64,000 nucleotides of DNA, from NCBI GenBank assembly GCA_027559495.1, contig JAMXSV010000028.1, positions 558,001 to 622,000 on the forward strand, written 5' to 3'. This document shows positions 34,885-47,400 of the stretch, piece after piece. Source of the stretch: Aurifilum marmelostoma. Taxonomy: Eukaryota > Ascomycota > Sordariomycetes > Diaporthales > Cryphonectriaceae. The translations under genes were made by a program, and so were the position numbers. The notes below the pieces were generated by a model. The model made no database searches. It was not told the origin of the DNA and saw only the letters and a list, made by a program, of their open reading frames with translations. Within the stretch, counting starts at the first letter, position 1. Each line of letters begins with the position of its first letter.

Positions 34885-36614
34885 ATGTCAGCTCCAAAGA
34901 TGTGAGTGCTTTTCTCCGTCTTACTCTGGATATTCAACCTCGGGCTACATCTAACAAGCAATACTATAGTTTCGTCTTTGGAAATGTCAATGGGCAACTT
35001 CAACCAGCCTTCAGCAAGCTCGCAGCTCTGCACTCGAAAAATAACTTCTCGTTCGCGATTGTCGTAGGAAACTTGTTTGGTCCTGAAGACGACGACGCCG
35101 TCACAGACCTAATCTCAGGCAAGATCCAAGTCCCCGTCACGACATACTTCACGGTCGGCACACACCCTCTACCCGAACGAATTGTCGAGAAGGTCACCAG
35201 CGATGACGGCGAGATCTGCCCGAACCTCCACTACATAAACAAGAGAAGCGTTACCAAGACATCCGAGGGTGTGCGCATCGTCACGCTTGCCGGCATACTG
35301 GACACAGAGATCGTTGGCGGTCAGTCGAAGGAGCAACACCTGCCTTTCCACACTACCGACGATGCCAAAGCGCTGCGCGGCGCCAACTCGGCAGACATCC
35401 TCTTGACCACTATGTGGCCGTCCTCGATATGGAAAGCATCTTCCATGGCACTTCCTTTCGATCGCGCCAAGGTGGTCACCAGTGATGAGATTGCAGACCT
35501 CTGCGCCACGCTCAAGCCCCGCTACCACTTCTGTCCCTCTCCAGACGCCTTCGTCTACGAGCGCGAGCCATTTTTCTATCCTCCCAAGGACGCATCCTCA
35601 GACCCCGAGTTCACCCGATTCATCTCTCTGGCACCGTTTGGCAACGCCCAGAAAGCTAAAGCCATGTACGCCTTCTCACTCACGTCTACTCCTGGTCCGC
35701 TGCCTCAGGGCAGTACCGTTTCTCCTTTCCTTGGTCGAGGCGATTCTTCGAAGAAACGCTCCGCGCCAGAGGAAGAGGGCTTCTCGCGATTCTCCAATAG
35801 CCACCACAATGATCACCGACACAATGGCCGCCGCAAAGGTAATCGTGGCCAGAGGCTCCCTCCGCCGGGTCCGGATCAATGCTTCTTTTGTCTGGCCAGC
35901 GCGAACGCAGAGAACCATATGGTGTGCTCGATCGGTGATGATACCTACCTTGCTACTGCCAAGGGGCCTCTAACCACTTCCGACACATTCAGCGGGCACG
36001 GCCTTGATTGCCCCTCTCATATGATCATCGTCCCTCAGGAACACGTGCCCTCCATCAGCCGCGCTGCCATGGGTCAAGAGGGCGCTGGCCGGACGTTCGC
36101 AGAGATGTCGCGCTTCCGCGAGGCGCTTCAGGCTACCGTTTCGAAGAAATCAAAGCACAAGCTGGGCGGCGTTACGTGGGAGATCAACCGGAGTACTAAC
36201 ATTCACGCACACTGGCAGTTTATGCCAGTCCCGGCCGACCTGATCACGAAGGGCCTAGTGGAAGCTGCGTTCAAGGTGGAGGCCGAGAATCTTCGCTTAC
36301 CAGGTCTGGTTGCCAAGGACTTTGGTATAAGCGATGAGGTGTCTGGAGACTACATACGGATCTGGATATGGTGTGAGGATGAAGGTGAGGGACAAGACGA
36401 CGGCGGTCAGATAGTCAGCAACAGTCTGCTGATGCGATTCGACGAGAATGTCCGGTTTGATTTGCAATACCCACGAAAGGTGATGGCCAAGCTGTTGAGC
36501 TTGGAGAAACGGATCATTTGGCAGGAGTGTACACAGACGACCGACGAGGAGACACGGGATACCGCCAAGTTCCGCGAGGTCTTCAAGGAGTGGGATTTTA
36601 CGCTGATGGGTTAG
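34885..36614 (+). CDS. drn1: Cwf19-like lariat-debranching cofactor Drn1 (CWF19L1 family), two exons, 553 aa
   Basis: Family members associate with the debranching enzyme Dbr1 and the late spliceosome. Exon 1 is 34885-34901 and exon 2 is 34970-36614; the 68-nt intron has donor GTGAGT, branch CTAAC and acceptor TATAG, and gives the start MSAPKIFVFGNVNGQL. The N-terminal half is the metallophosphoesterase-like domain (IVVGNLFGP, YFTVGTHPLPE), in which Dbr1-type metal ligands are mostly absent, as is known for Drn1. A basic, disordered linker follows. The CwfJ C1 domain starts at DQCFFCLA (CxxC at about residues 309-312) and includes the HIT-like IHAHWQFMPVP at about 416. The CwfJ C2 domain ends near KEWDFTLMG. 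Spliced length fits fungal homologues. Confident at family level; the gene name is by homology. Confidence 0.93.
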
Positions 36615-39568
36615 GAACCATCATTTCCTATTCCGGATTTGACCAACGGCGACGTCGTTATGGCCGATGCTGTGCCTGTCACCTCTGAGCCATCTTTTGC
36701 CACGAAGAGTGAGAATCTCAAGAGCGTTGCAATTACAGGCGCTCGTTGCGAAGAGCATTCTCAGCAGAACTTGTCCATGGAACCTACCAAATACAACACG
36801 GGTGACCAGATGTACTCTGTGAAAGGTTTCCAGAGGCGTCTGCGCCGATACTCTCCCCCATCCTGATTTCTTCAGGCGCAACGTCAGATATGCTTATCAT
36901 TGGGTGCACAAATGCAAAGCATGCATTCACCGGGCCTATATCAATTACCATGATACCCATCTTTTTGGAATTTCTTATTCTTTCTCCCGGGGAGGACGGG
37001 GGGTCCAGAGAATTAGATAGTTGCTAGGTAGACTAATATTTGGTCCGACTCTTTTGGTAGCTAATAATCTTACGAAGTGGCATCCCATTACTCGAAAACG
37101 TTGTGTTTACATCTCCAATGAATATTGCTCTCACTGTAGAGAAAATTTGTCTATCTCCCTTTTTTTTTCTTCTTTTTTTTTCTCATAATAAATGCTCCTT
37201 CTAGTCAAGAGTGACCTGTGTCAAAGTGAAATTATAGCCCTACCCTATCACTTCATTGTGACCTCTCGTCATAAATTTATAGAGCTGCACATCAAAGCAT
37301 ATCCAAGAACATTTATCACTATCCACAAGTTCTGCATTGGTTCATCCTGGTATAACCTCCCTCCATTGTCCGTCCCAAGTGATAGTATCTTGGACGCAAA
37401 ATAGTAATTACACCCTCTATAGACCCTTTGCAATATCTCGATTTTTGACAAATCCAACGACCTCTTCAACAACAACAAAATCAAGATACGACTAATTTGC
37501 AGCACCCAAAAGAGAGAAATTAATAACAATAATCACACAAAAAGCCAAGACAAACTCTTAGAATACGTGTATGTAACTAGAAATGAGATATCACTCACTT
37601 AGTTCATCCTCAAGAGACACAGTACTATACAGTACAATTGCGATTCATACTTCCAGACAAATCCCAATTTCCCGGTCACTCTACTCTCATCATCTGCCTC
37701 GATGAGTCGGATCCTCGACCAACAGACAAGACAGACCTCAGGCTTCTTTCAAAACCCAGCAGCTGGAATGAGGCCTCCTGAGCGGGCATCACTCAGTCAG
37801 CAACAACCTAGCACAAGCCGCCACCATTCCAAAGGACAGCACTAGCATGATCACACCTGGCTTGTCTTGAGGATCGTGCCCAAATCCGGAGGCTTGTTTG
37901 GGATGATGGTCTGGCAATGACCTGCGGCGTGCCTGGAACCTCTGGGGCTGGGTGCCTGGTTATTACCTAGATATTGATTATATGCACTGTTTTGAGAATA
38001 GCAACCGCGCGTGTTTCTCAGGTGATATCATGGTTACGCACAACATCCAGATGGATGATCCTCACAAATTGGGAATCTACCGGCCAGAATACAGCGAAAT
38101 GCTTAGCCAGGCAGGCCAGGCCATGGCAGCATAAGCTGGGTGGAGCTGGCAATAGATCAACTAAACCTCTAAACTTACGATGACAATGAGAATACCAAGA
38201 AAAAGGCACATGGGCAAAGGACAACAATTAGAAAAATCTTGTACGGTATGGTATTCTCTCTGCCCTGCTATCATCCCTTTTTGGTACATGAATGACGAAA
38301 AGAGCCGATAAAGACCTTGTTCTACTGCCTAGACATGTAGAAGGAGAATCAGACGAAATATCTTCGTCGTTTGCCGCTGTCCGTGAGCCCCGAACTCCCC
38401 CACAAAGGCCGCCCCGGCCTGAGGAGTACAGCAGAGAAGTCGAAAAGGACACGCAATGCCTGTCAACAGGCAAGCAGCAATGTGCAATAGCGGCAGCAGA
38501 TAGATCGCTAGTATGGCAGGATCAGGGAAGGCGCTCCACTCCGTCGGACCACATCTCTTTCGCTGCTCACAATTCTCACATTGATTCAGCCTTTTTTTCT
38601 ATTTGTTTTCTTCATGAGTTCATACCGCCGTCATGTCTGTGGAGATCATCAGACCATGCGGTGCGCAAGGAGGTCTCCTCGCTCAGAAATAAGATATACA
38701 GAGACAGAGAGGAAGAAAGAGACAAAGAAATTCTTGTGTGATGATGACTTGTCGACATCGGACTTCCAAAGGAAAAGTTCGTTGCCCCGGTATGTGACGA
38801 ACCGGGGAATGTATTTTGAAAAGAGTGCACAGGCTCGAAAGCCGCGCACGTGTCGGAAGAAGAAGAAGCGACATTGTCATGGCCTGCTGATGACGAAGCA
38901 AACCTGTCGCAAAGAGAACCGAGATTCATGAGTCGTATAAAGACATAGGTCACCGAGTGTATCATTCGGCGCCTTTGACAAAGAAAAATTCTGCAAAAGA
39001 GGAAATGTTGCTGTTACGCGGGGAGTTGAAAGACCAAATGCAGTGGGCCACTTAGGCATCGGATCCAAGAAGCTCCAGAAAAATGCCGAACGTTGATGCG
39101 ACGCAATTCTATGCCAATGCGTCTGATGCCGGAAAGAATGAGACCTATTTTTCTCGAGCAGGTGCAAGACAAGCCACGACGGCTCATCGAAGCGAACATC
39201 TGTCGAGACCGCGAGGTGAGCTTTGGATGTTGCAATTAAAGATGTAGATGTGAAGTGGCGGCGGCCGAGTATGGTCCATATTGTCCGGACGAATGAAAGA
39301 GATCCGGAATTACTGTGTCGGGTCACAGCGGGTATTGAAAGGCGATACGAGTTCACATGACTGGCGAAAATAGAGTCTAGTGGCGAAGGTCCGGGAGCAA
39401 TGCTGAGGCTCGTGTGAGCAGGCCGCGTTCCTGGGCGCCTTCTCGAGCATAGTCGGGATCTGCCCAGAAACGTTCATCCTGTCAGTTGCGCTGATGACCC
39501 AAAGAGGCAAAATGCAACGCTGAACGGGAACTCGACAGACACTGGCCAGTGTCACAAAGAGGGGTGTG
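36615..39568. other. Intergenic, about 3 kb between convergent drn1 and cdc25
   Basis: No gene supported. Contains T-rich tracts near 37155-37185 and an AT-rich stretch from about 37130 to 37640. Short open frames near 37950-38930 lack motifs and overlap on both strands. Confidence 0.5.
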
Positions 39569-41433
39569 TCAGTACGAAGCCATCCGCCTAGCATGGCCTC
39601 TGTCCTGACCCATGCTTGGTGACTCCATGAGCTGCATGGGCGACTCGTCGAAGCTGTCCTGATACGCAGCGGAAGGAGATTCACAGCCAACAACAACCTT
39701 CTGACCAAAGGCGTACGTTTGCGCGCGGCCCAGGCCCTTCCGGGTCTGGCGGAGACGATCCATCTCCTTCTCACAAGTCGTCGCGTGCTCGGCGGCATCC
39801 ATCTCCACATACGCCTGCGGCTCACATCGCTCACGGTGCTCGGAGAAGAAGCCACTGTAGCCACCGTCCAAGATGTATATCTCAGGGTAGGTCAGCCTTG
39901 GATAGCACTCAGCGTTGAAGGCACGATCCTCAGATCGAATGTGGCGGGCCATCAAGGGTGCACGGTGCGCCGAGTACTCGCAGTGAAACACAAGGAGGGT
40001 TCGGCCCTCGAGCTCAGGCGGGCTGGGGAAAAGCTGGGTAGCGAGGGCCTCCTTGTCGTTGAAATTAATGGCACCACCTACGTGTCCGCCAGCAAACTCG
40101 TACTCGAAGCGGCAATCAATGATCAGCTTATTGTCGTAGAGCTCGTTGTACTTGCCATCGAGGATCTCGAGGAAAGTGGACCTGGACAGGCGGGGAATGC
40201 TGTCGTTCTGGCCCTCCGGGAAGAAATGCGGGAGCACGAGCTCGGCGGGCTCCTCCATATCCACCACAGATTGCAGCTTCTCCTTGGGCTTGATCACATC
40301 ACCCGAGTTCTCAAACATGCTCAGAGACCGCCTGTACTGCTTCCTTGGGCGCCCTGGGTTGGCCCCACGGCGCGAGTGCGACGTGATGGGTGAGCCGTTC
40401 CTGGTCGGCGCAGCGCTCAGGCTGGTGAACTGAGGTTTGCTAATCCGACCGGCGCCGGAGACGCCTGCGCATGGGCTGTAAGCAGAGACCACCCTCCTCT
40501 CCTGGGGCGGCGAATCCTCAAAGCACTCGCTCAGGGAGAGGTTTGAGGACGATGAGCCCGGCCGGCCATCGGTGCCAAACTTGAAACCAGTGACCTGACC
40601 CTCGGGATGGAGACGGTTGGGGATATTATTGGTCGAGAAGCCCTTGCCTCTGGTCAGAGATGGTCGACGCAGATTCAACTTGCGGCAGCTGATCAAGAGA
40701 GAGGTCAATAACGGCAGGCCGGAGCCCAGAGGCTGTACATGTGGGACTTACTCAACCACAGGCTTCTGCCTATCCGCAGAGACACGTCGTGCTATAGGAG
40801 CAGGAGAGTCCAACATCATGTCCTCATCGTCATCAGTACTGACCATCGGGGTGGGCGAATGTATCTCGACCTGGTCGACGTAGACGCCCTTGTGCATGGG
40901 CACAGGAGATACGTCCATGTCCATGCCACCCGGAGAGGATGTGGCCGGCAGCGGGGGGGTAGTCTGGTACTCTGCAAGCTATCAATCCTGCTTGTTCCAA
41001 TGGCAGTGCCTCGTGTATGCTCTTACCTCGTCCATCGAAAGCATGTATTATAGTGTTGGTCGTGAAGAGGGCCCGACGAGGAGTTGGAAAGCGGGGACTG
41101 TCGCGGAGAAAATAACAGGACGTGTTAGTCAGTGAATAATAATCATTTGGTAGCCTGGCTCTGAAGGGTGTGTGCGTACCTTGCCTCGTTGTCGATGCGG
41201 AAGTTCTGGGAGAGATCCGCTGCCAGGCTGGCAGTAGGAGACGAGCCATTGACGCCCTTGACGTTGAAGTAGTCGGACTTGCCCTTGGGCATGATGCGGT
41301 CCCGGAAGAGCATGTTAGACCCTCTGGGCTCGCCATTGAAGGCATTGTGACCACGGGGACGGAACATGTCAGGATGATTGAAGGAGGGCATGGCCGGGGG
41401 GCGCATGGCAGCGAGGGGAGAAGACCCCTCCAT
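39569..41433 (-). CDS. cdc25: M-phase inducer phosphatase Cdc25, four exons, 554 aa
   Basis: Dual-specificity phosphatase that removes the inhibitory phosphate from Cdk1 to start mitosis (NimT in Aspergillus). Minus-strand exons: 41180-41433, 41027-41097, 40752-40971 and 39569-40688, with introns of 82, 55 and 63 nt whose phases all fit. The N-terminal half is a disordered regulatory region with many Ser/Thr-Pro sites, including RFPTPRRALFTTNTIIHAF and IHSPTPMVSTDDDEDMMLDSPAP. The rhodanese-like catalytic domain starts near SRSTFLEILDGKYNELYDNKLIIDCRFEYEF-type sequence (CRFEYEFAGGHVGGAIN). The active site loop HCEYSAHRAP follows, with the catalytic Cys codon at 39980-39982 (about residue 417), then PEIYILDGGYSGFF. 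The C-terminal tail is disordered. A long untranslated leader upstream is likely. Confidence 0.95.
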
Positions 41434-44400
41434 GGTCGATAGAAGTTGGCAGACAGCTGCTTAGACTCGGAGAGAGAATGCAGGTCCGGGTGGCACGAAC
41501 CACGAGCCTTCTCCAGTCGGTCAGCCTTGGAGCTGCATGCAAGATGACACTGTCGATCTCTGCTCGAGGATGTGGTGAGGGTTGGTGAGCAGGTGGGCGG
41601 CTGAGGTCAATGCCGTGCAGGAATGCCGGTAGGTGCTAAGGTGCGTAAGTAGATAGTAGGTAGGTTAGAAGGACCTAAGGCTGCAACTAGTTGTTGATGA
41701 TTTGGACCGGGAAGGCTGCTGTCGTCAAGCTGTTGTCGAAGGAGGTCTCGGGCCTCTCTGCTCAAGAATGATTTGAGGCCAGGGAGAAGTTTGAATTTTG
41801 AGGTCTGCGTCCGAAATAAAAGGGAGGCTCCCCCAGCTCCGGTCGCCCAGTGCAACGGAACAGGTCCACGTCGAGCATGAATTTTTGGCGGATTGATGTA
41901 CCAAGACCCTTTCGTCGACCCCGGACACAGTGAAGTGGTGTGGGTCTCTGACAGAGGGTCTCTGACGATCTGAAGGCAAAGCACAGGGCGAGGCGAGTCG
42001 TGTGCGACGGTTTCGACTGGGGTGCTGAGCTAGGGATTGAGGGGAGGGCCCTCAGGGTTAGAGAGATAGAGAGAGGTGTGGATATTCAGAGGAACCCGTG
42101 TGCGTGGGGTGAGATATTGACAACGCAGGGCAAGGTCTAGAAGTTGCAAAACAAAAAGCACACGGATCGCTGGGATCGGAATTGCTGGGACTAAAGAACT
42201 GAAGGAAGAGGACCACTGGAGCCCTAATCTGATACTGGCTTCTTCAAGTCCAACAGGCGTTGACAAATATTTAGAATCGTGGCCATGGGATGTAGGAGAG
42301 ACTAGAGGCGTCTTTCTCGGAAAACGCCCCTGGAGAATTGGTGGCAGAGGGGGAGAGGAGAAGAAGGATACTGGCTCGGTTCAGTCGTGGTCGTCCTGGC
42401 GTGATCAAGGCGCGCACAGTTCGACTGGATGACAGGGACGCAGAAGAAGAAGCAGCAGCAGCAGCGAGAGAAGGGGTGGAGTTCCCTTGCTGTTGGCACT
42501 GCTGTTGCTCCTGCTCCGAACCAGGGTTGGTGGGACAATTCGCTTCCAGACGGATGTCGCAGGTGGGGTCGAGATGAATTAATTCGTCGACGGCGACCCG
42601 AAGAGGAAATGGAGGAAGGAGGTGAGAAGGAGGAGGAGGAGGAGGAGGGAAAACCACAGACCGGAGCTGAATCTCGACGGTCGAACTAGTGGTGATGAGA
42701 GAGAGAGGAGACGTGACGTCGAGGAAGAGATAATAAAGCGAAGGAGAGGAGGAGAGGTTATGAGAAGATATCAAGGCAAGGGCAGCCCAAATACCTTTAT
42801 CCAGGAAGCAAAAGGGCCACCAGACTGACCAATTTTGGTGACCTTGGAAGTTCACAAGCTACAACCAGAACAGCCCGTAACTACACAGGCAAAAAGGCGC
42901 TACAAGGTGTCAGGCCTGGCACGCTGAACAGGTCTCTTGTCTTGACAGTGTGGGGCACAAGCTAGGATTGGGCGTCAGGGGTGCCTTGGCCACCCGACAG
43001 GGTACAGAGAGCTCTTACAGGGGAGGGGGGGGCCTGTCTGATAGCTCTGTTGCTTGGGCGACTCTTGTATGCCTGCATACTCATATGCAGGGTGCCGCAG
43101 CAGCAGTAGCTCTGGTTGCTCTTGCCGCCAGTCAAAGCCTCCTCAAAGCAAGGGATACAGGACAGATCCCCACCCCTCCGCCTGGTTGCTGGGCGAACTG
43201 CACGATGGATTGCACTGACAAGGGCTTTTCTTTCTTTCCAAGGTCCGTTTGCAGATGAGCACTGTGAAAAGCAGGAAACGAAAGGGTGAATCTCTTCAAT
43301 GCATGACACCCAGCCCTCACATCATCAATGACGAACTGGCTATCGGGTTCATTTCAGCCCTGTCCCTCCCAATACACTAGGGAAGGGTCTGTATGGAATG
43401 AATTGACACCTGGCAGCTTGGAATATCATCATTGTGGTACTATTGCATCGCAAGGCTCTGCCAGGAGCCTGGCTTATGTTCCCCGGATTCCCTCTAGTAG
43501 CTCTACCGTCTATCTCAGCATCAAATCCTCCGGACAACGTTCCGCTTCCTCGTGGTTTCGCCTTCGAATTCCAGAGACACCAACTAGCCGTCATCCATGT
43601 CTTGCAGCTCGGGACTTGCCATATTAAAGCGAGACAAATACCAGACTGAGAGAGCCGCAATCAGAAAGGAAGGGGGGTGGGGAGAAAAGAAGAAAAGGCT
43701 CGGGCTGTGGATTTCACTCACCCTCGCCACCCGGAAATCCATCAGTTCTCATCTGGCGGGTAGCAAATTCATTACGGCAGACGGTCCACTTCAACCAGAG
43801 TCTTCTTCTTGCTCCTTGACTATGCGCTGTCCAAGCCTCCAAGGAAGCTTAGATAGACAGTCCAATCCTGACCAGTTTTGTGCCCGGAGGAAGCCGTCTT
43901 CCTCATTCCGCGGAGAGGAAGGCCTCGTGGGATCCTGAAGATTCTTCCTTCTCATCCGGCCAGAGGGAAGCGCAAGAGGCCACCAGGGCCTGTGCACTCA
44001 TCCGGGTCAACAGGGTATCCTGATGATCGATCGAGTACCGGATCTCTCGTCTTGCACTGCGGTTGCAGCATACAGTTGCAGCTTGCAGGCCCCGTTTTGT
44101 TCTAGAAACAACAACGGAGCGTGTTTCTGCAGCAACAGCGCGCACAGTCCACTTGAGCCTTGACTCCACTGGTCTTTTTGAACCTGGTCATACGGTATCA
44201 TGCATGCATGCATTCTCGTCAAGCGCGGCGTCGAAACTGCCGGCGATTATGGTTATTGCGGTTGCAGAAAAACTCCAGACGAGCGAGCGTCCTCGTTGCT
44301 TCTCAGGCCATCAGGGACTGCAGGAAGTATACGTACAGCCTAGGTCCTTTAGTCCCAATCAGAGACTGAGACACCACGGCGGCAGCCATTACCTCGCGGG

Positions 44401-47400
44401 TAGGACGGTGCTGGACGGAAATTCGGTCAACTTTTGCAATGCTCGGACCCAGTCACGTCTCTTTGGCTGGCTGGCTTTCTGCAAAATGGGCAGATCAGGG
44501 TATGTCCATGCTGATATGCCCGCTGAAATCTCACTGCCAATCACGGCTGTGTCCGCAGACGGCTGCAATGATGGTACCAAGCTACTGCGTCTTCAAGTGG
44601 AGAGTTCCTTACCGTCACACGAGGACGGACGTACCATCTCAATAAAACTCCTTCGAAGGGGTGTCCTACGGTACTCAGTCGCGTTGGACACTTCGCCAGA
44701 ATGCGTCTATGGTTTCCAAGGTCCTACTCCCAAGGTCTAGTCTCAAACTCATCTCAAACCGGCACGTCAAGAGATGAGAAGTGAATCGGCTCCCATGGGG
44801 CGGACATGGGAGCTCAATCAGCTATGGACCTGACTCGACAGGGTCATTCGATGCAGACCCCAGCTTCAACCTCCAAGGTCCAAACCCGGCAGATCAATAT
44901 CGCTTGGCTGCGCGCACCGCTCCTTTGTTGTCAAGAGTCTTACGACGGACCTCAAAGAGGTAAAGCAAAAAAGGAACAAATGCAACAGCGAAATGGATCC
45001 ATTCAGAGCGCTGACAATTCTCCATACCCGCTGGCCTGGCTGTTTCCACGACGACTAAACTGCATTCACTTTGCCTTTCTTTTCGGAAAGTAGCGGTCGT
45101 CGTGGTGGTGGTGGTGGTGGCTCGGGCAACCTGTGGTCTAAGCCTGGCCCGCTTTCGGTGTTTCTGAGCAGCGAAACCCAGGCCACAGCACGCCTGAGAG
45201 CCTGGGGTCCAATGCAAATCCATGCTTTCGAAGCTACATTCTCGAAACAGGCCCAGCATTGCGTCACTTGTGGCTCCCTGCCCTGCCAACCTGCTCGGCA
45301 ACAAGAACACACACGGCGGCCGATGGCCTTAGGGTTGTCAGATAAGCCGTATACGCAGTACGAGATAGAAAAGACTTTCCTGCCGCCCCCATTCGATGTC
45401 CAAGACGTAGTACAAGCTTCCAATCAGGATCCTGAGAAGCTCCAAGACCGAACACGCACACTTGAGCGGCCGACGGAAGCGCCGCACTGCTTCAGCCGAA
45501 CCTCTGACCAACGCGGAAGAGGAACAATGATGCCGATAAATTCCGTTCAAAGCCATCACTTCTTTGCCTGGTCTTGCCGAGGATGTCCAGGAGGTAATTG
45601 AACATACACAGTAGGCAATGCATATGGTTCATAGAAGGAGATTAGCGCTCCACACCCAGGAGGAATTCGGTGGCAAAATTATGCTCCCAGCAAACAACGA
45701 AGCAGTAGGATCTGAATTGGTCCATGACAATGCCAATAGCGGCTATGGCTCTTCCCGCACTGGGAGACACCCTGACATGCCACGCGCCCACCATCACCTA
45801 GTTCACTCCGGAAAAGGTTCATGGATCCTGCTCGCGCCAGCCATGGACAAGGAACGTGCCAGCGTGCTTAGCTCGGACCTGAGGATACGGGCTTGCAACA
45901 TCGACTCTTGCCTCTCAGGTCCCTCGCGTGCCACGCTGCCACGCTCTCAGGCTCTCTCTTGGACCAGCTCGATTATTCCCGATCCCACGCTTACTCGGTG
46001 ATCTATCGCGCCACAGGCCGACGTCATCCGGGCGGTCAACCAGTGGTGATCAATTTCCCAAGAAGTCAGGGCTGGTCAGGCAAACAGGGCGCGTCGACGC
46101 GCCTAGGAGCAGCAACCTGTTTCCATTCTTTATTCACTTGCCTGGCCCACCGCAACTAGGGAAAGTTCCCCGTTCCCTAGAGCAGTGCAATGATCTCGAT
46201 GAAGGAGGCTTTCTTTCTTCATGAAACTTGATCACGCCTCCTTTGTGGGTGTCTTTTAAGTGTCAAACTTTTGGACGACCATCTGCGGCGTCAGCTTTGT
46301 TTTGTTTACTTTGTAACCGGATCCGGCAATCCGGACAGCGCGTTTTTCTTGGCTGGCTGACCGCATTTGTGATTTAGCAGCACAAGTAGCACGCAGCACA
46401 GCTTGGTCCGCCGGCCAGTGAGCATCTTGATCAGCCGCACACAAAGGATCATGGCTTTAGCGCCTTAACAGGGTAAGCAAGCACCCACGATGCACCATCA
46501 TCATCGCGATCATGTCCAATGGCCTGCTTCAATAAGGGTTGTACCTATTCCACGGTAGTGGTGGGTGAGTTGAGAGGCAGGGTGTGACCCGGCCGTGTGG
46601 TGTGTCGTGTGGTTGCATTTCGGCTGCGAGCGAGCAATCAACAAAGCAATGGTACAAAGAGCAGGGCAGAGCATGCTTGTTCGCTCCCCCCCCCCCTTCC
46701 TGACCCCTCCTCGGCTGAAACGTCAGGGAGGAAAGCTCTTTCGGCTTGCGTCAATCTGTCCATCCGGGGAACATTTTGCCCTGGTTTTCTCGTCCCCTCC
46801 CACTGATTCATGGTACATTTCATGGAATCCAGAAAGTCAGCTGCCAGGAAGGTGAGAGAATTATTTAATAGAGCAACATATCGCAAGAGTTTCTTTCTTC
46901 ACGGCTTGGCTCATTGAACGAAAGGACGGCTACCTAGATACCGGCAAAATGCACAACACGCGTGACCATGAGATGACGGGAAGATGGGAAGGCCACTCGG
47001 GAGAAGTACCTTGTTGCTGGCCTCACTCAGTCCCGCGGGCGTCCAGATGCCGAGCGGGCGAGGTGTGGAGCTCATATTGTCCAGACAAGGAGAGGGGGGT
47101 GGTGTGACTCCTCCCTCCCTGCATGAGGAACCGTGTTCGGGGTGGTTGCAGGCCGCATGTTTGGGTTTCCTTTTCTGCTTGGTTCTTCTGTTACCGCTTT
47201 TCTTTGCCCAAAGGCCTGAACAGCCCATTTCGTTCTCTTTCTTCCGGATGCGTTGTTGGCACGAGCGTCCCGGTGAAAGATGGCTGTGTGTCCACCCACC
47301 GGCCCAAGCCACCGCACAATCCGAGCGCCAAAGTAAACAAAGAGGCCCCCCAGTCACGTAAATAATGCGTCAACCCTAGCATGCTTACCCCCGTCGGGTC

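Noticed and set aside
39719..40393. A 224-codon plus-strand open frame opposite cdc25
   Set aside because: Antisense shadow; the minus strand encodes the Cdc25 active site here.
44063..44740. A 225-codon plus-strand open frame in the gene desert
   Set aside because: Mixed composition without motif, codon bias, or a good start context; several other frames of similar length overlap it, so it is most likely chance.
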